5,862 bases of DNA from an uncultured Akkermansia sp. (GTDB lineage: Bacteria > Verrucomicrobiota > Verrucomicrobiia > Verrucomicrobiales > Akkermansiaceae). The notes beneath the pieces are model-generated. The model saw only the letters and a program-made list of their open reading frames with translations, was not told where the DNA came from and did no database searches. Where the stretch lies: contig CAAFXA010000449.1 of assembly GCA_900766865.1 (NCBI GenBank), positions 1-5,862 of the forward strand, given 5' to 3'. Positions 5,421 through 5,862 of the stretch are shown here, one piece after another (within the stretch, counting starts at the first letter, position 1; every line of letters begins with the position of its first letter). Both the position numbers and the translations under genes were made by a program.

Positions 5421-5862
5421 ATGAGTGACACATCTCCCAAGTTACCGGAAGTTCCCGGTGCTGCACCGAAAGTTTCTTCTATTCCCAAAAGCCCGAACGC
5501 TGAGCACGCAGTACAGCAGCCCAAACCACCGCAGGACCCTACCTGGTGGCGTCTGGGTAGCATTCCCTTTCTGGTACTCGTCATGGTGGCAGCCGCAGCA
5601 GATTTAGCCTGGCCGCGTGCCAATGGCTGGGGGCTGGGGGCCGGCATCGGCAGTTTTCTGGCCATCAATGCGCTGCTGCTCCTACGTAAAGATTTCACCC
5701 GCGGGGAATACTGGTTCCTGCAGGGGCTGGCAGCACTCAACATGCTGGCTCTCTTCTTCACCGGCAATATGCTCAACTGGTTCCTGAGCCTTGTGCTCCC
5801 CTTCGGCATCGTCATGCTGCCCACGCAGAAGACCTATCCCGACTCCGCCACCCAATACCGCA
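5421..5862 (+). CDS. Membrane protein of unknown function, N-terminal part, cut by the window edge
   Basis: The reading frame is open from the ATG at 5421 to the window end, giving 147 residues. The first 42 residues are rich in Pro, Ser and Lys and look disordered and cytoplasmic. The pattern TWWRLGSIPF leads into hydrophobic segments at about 46-63, 70-88, 98-114 and 117-133, so this is a multi-pass inner-membrane protein. The order of features (Asp-Leu after the first helix, then a glycine-rich start to the second helix) is reminiscent of the DUF4153/DUF4173 type of bacterial membrane proteins, but that is only an impression. It starts 46 bases after the kinase gene with no clear promoter or terminator between, so it may be the third gene of the operon. 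An in-frame TTG at 5382 could add 13 residues; the ATG is preferred. Function unknown. Confidence 0.75.
   Translation, partial: MSDTSPKLPEVPGAAPKVSSIPKSPNAEHAVQQPKPPQDPTWWRLGSIPFLVLVMVAAAADLAWPRANGWGLGAGIGSFLAINALLLLRKDFTRGEYWFLQGLAALNMLALFFTGNMLNWFLSLVLPFGIVMLPTQKTYPDSATQYR

Overview
The window looks like a chromosomal segment of an Akkermansia-like gut verrucomicrobium. The main reason is a secreted zinc peptidase (3223-4425) whose sequence closely matches, from memory, the mucin O-glycopeptidase OgpA of Akkermansia muciniphila. The moderately GC-rich coding DNA, AT-rich gaps and gene starts without Shine-Dalgarno sequences do not contradict this. The species cannot be fixed by reading alone. 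The differences from remembered A. muciniphila OgpA suggest a different species or genus rather than the type strain.

Left half, minus strand: pyrG (CTP synthase, 2016 down to 403) is complete. The N-terminal 108 residues of a sodium:solute symporter follow it on the same strand (324 down past base 1). The 78-base gap between them holds a 13-bp stem-loop that pairs fully only in the minus-strand RNA. A convincing sigma70-type promoter for pyrG lies at 2049-2077.

Right half, plus strand: a 212-base divergent intergenic region (2017-2228) separates pyrG from a NagC/ROK-type transcription regulator (2229-3107) with its own promoter and a 13-bp palindrome close to the expected transcription start. 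The regulator's sugar-kinase-like domain is short and degenerate. Next comes the OgpA-like peptidase, whose promoter lies so close to its ATG that the mRNA should be nearly leaderless. Four bases after its stop begins a ROK-family sugar kinase (4430-5374) that lacks the usual zinc-binding cysteines and the histidine of the ExGH motif. A membrane protein of unknown function (5421 onward) starts 46 bases later and runs off the right edge.

Working model (inference): the regulator, the secreted O-glycopeptidase and the cytoplasmic sugar kinase form a small mucin-utilisation locus. The peptidase would cut O-glycosylated mucin outside the cytoplasm, the kinase would phosphorylate a released sugar, and the regulator would adjust expression. 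pyrG and the symporter appear to be a separate, divergently transcribed unit. No RNA genes, insertion sequences, CRISPR arrays or attachment sites were seen.
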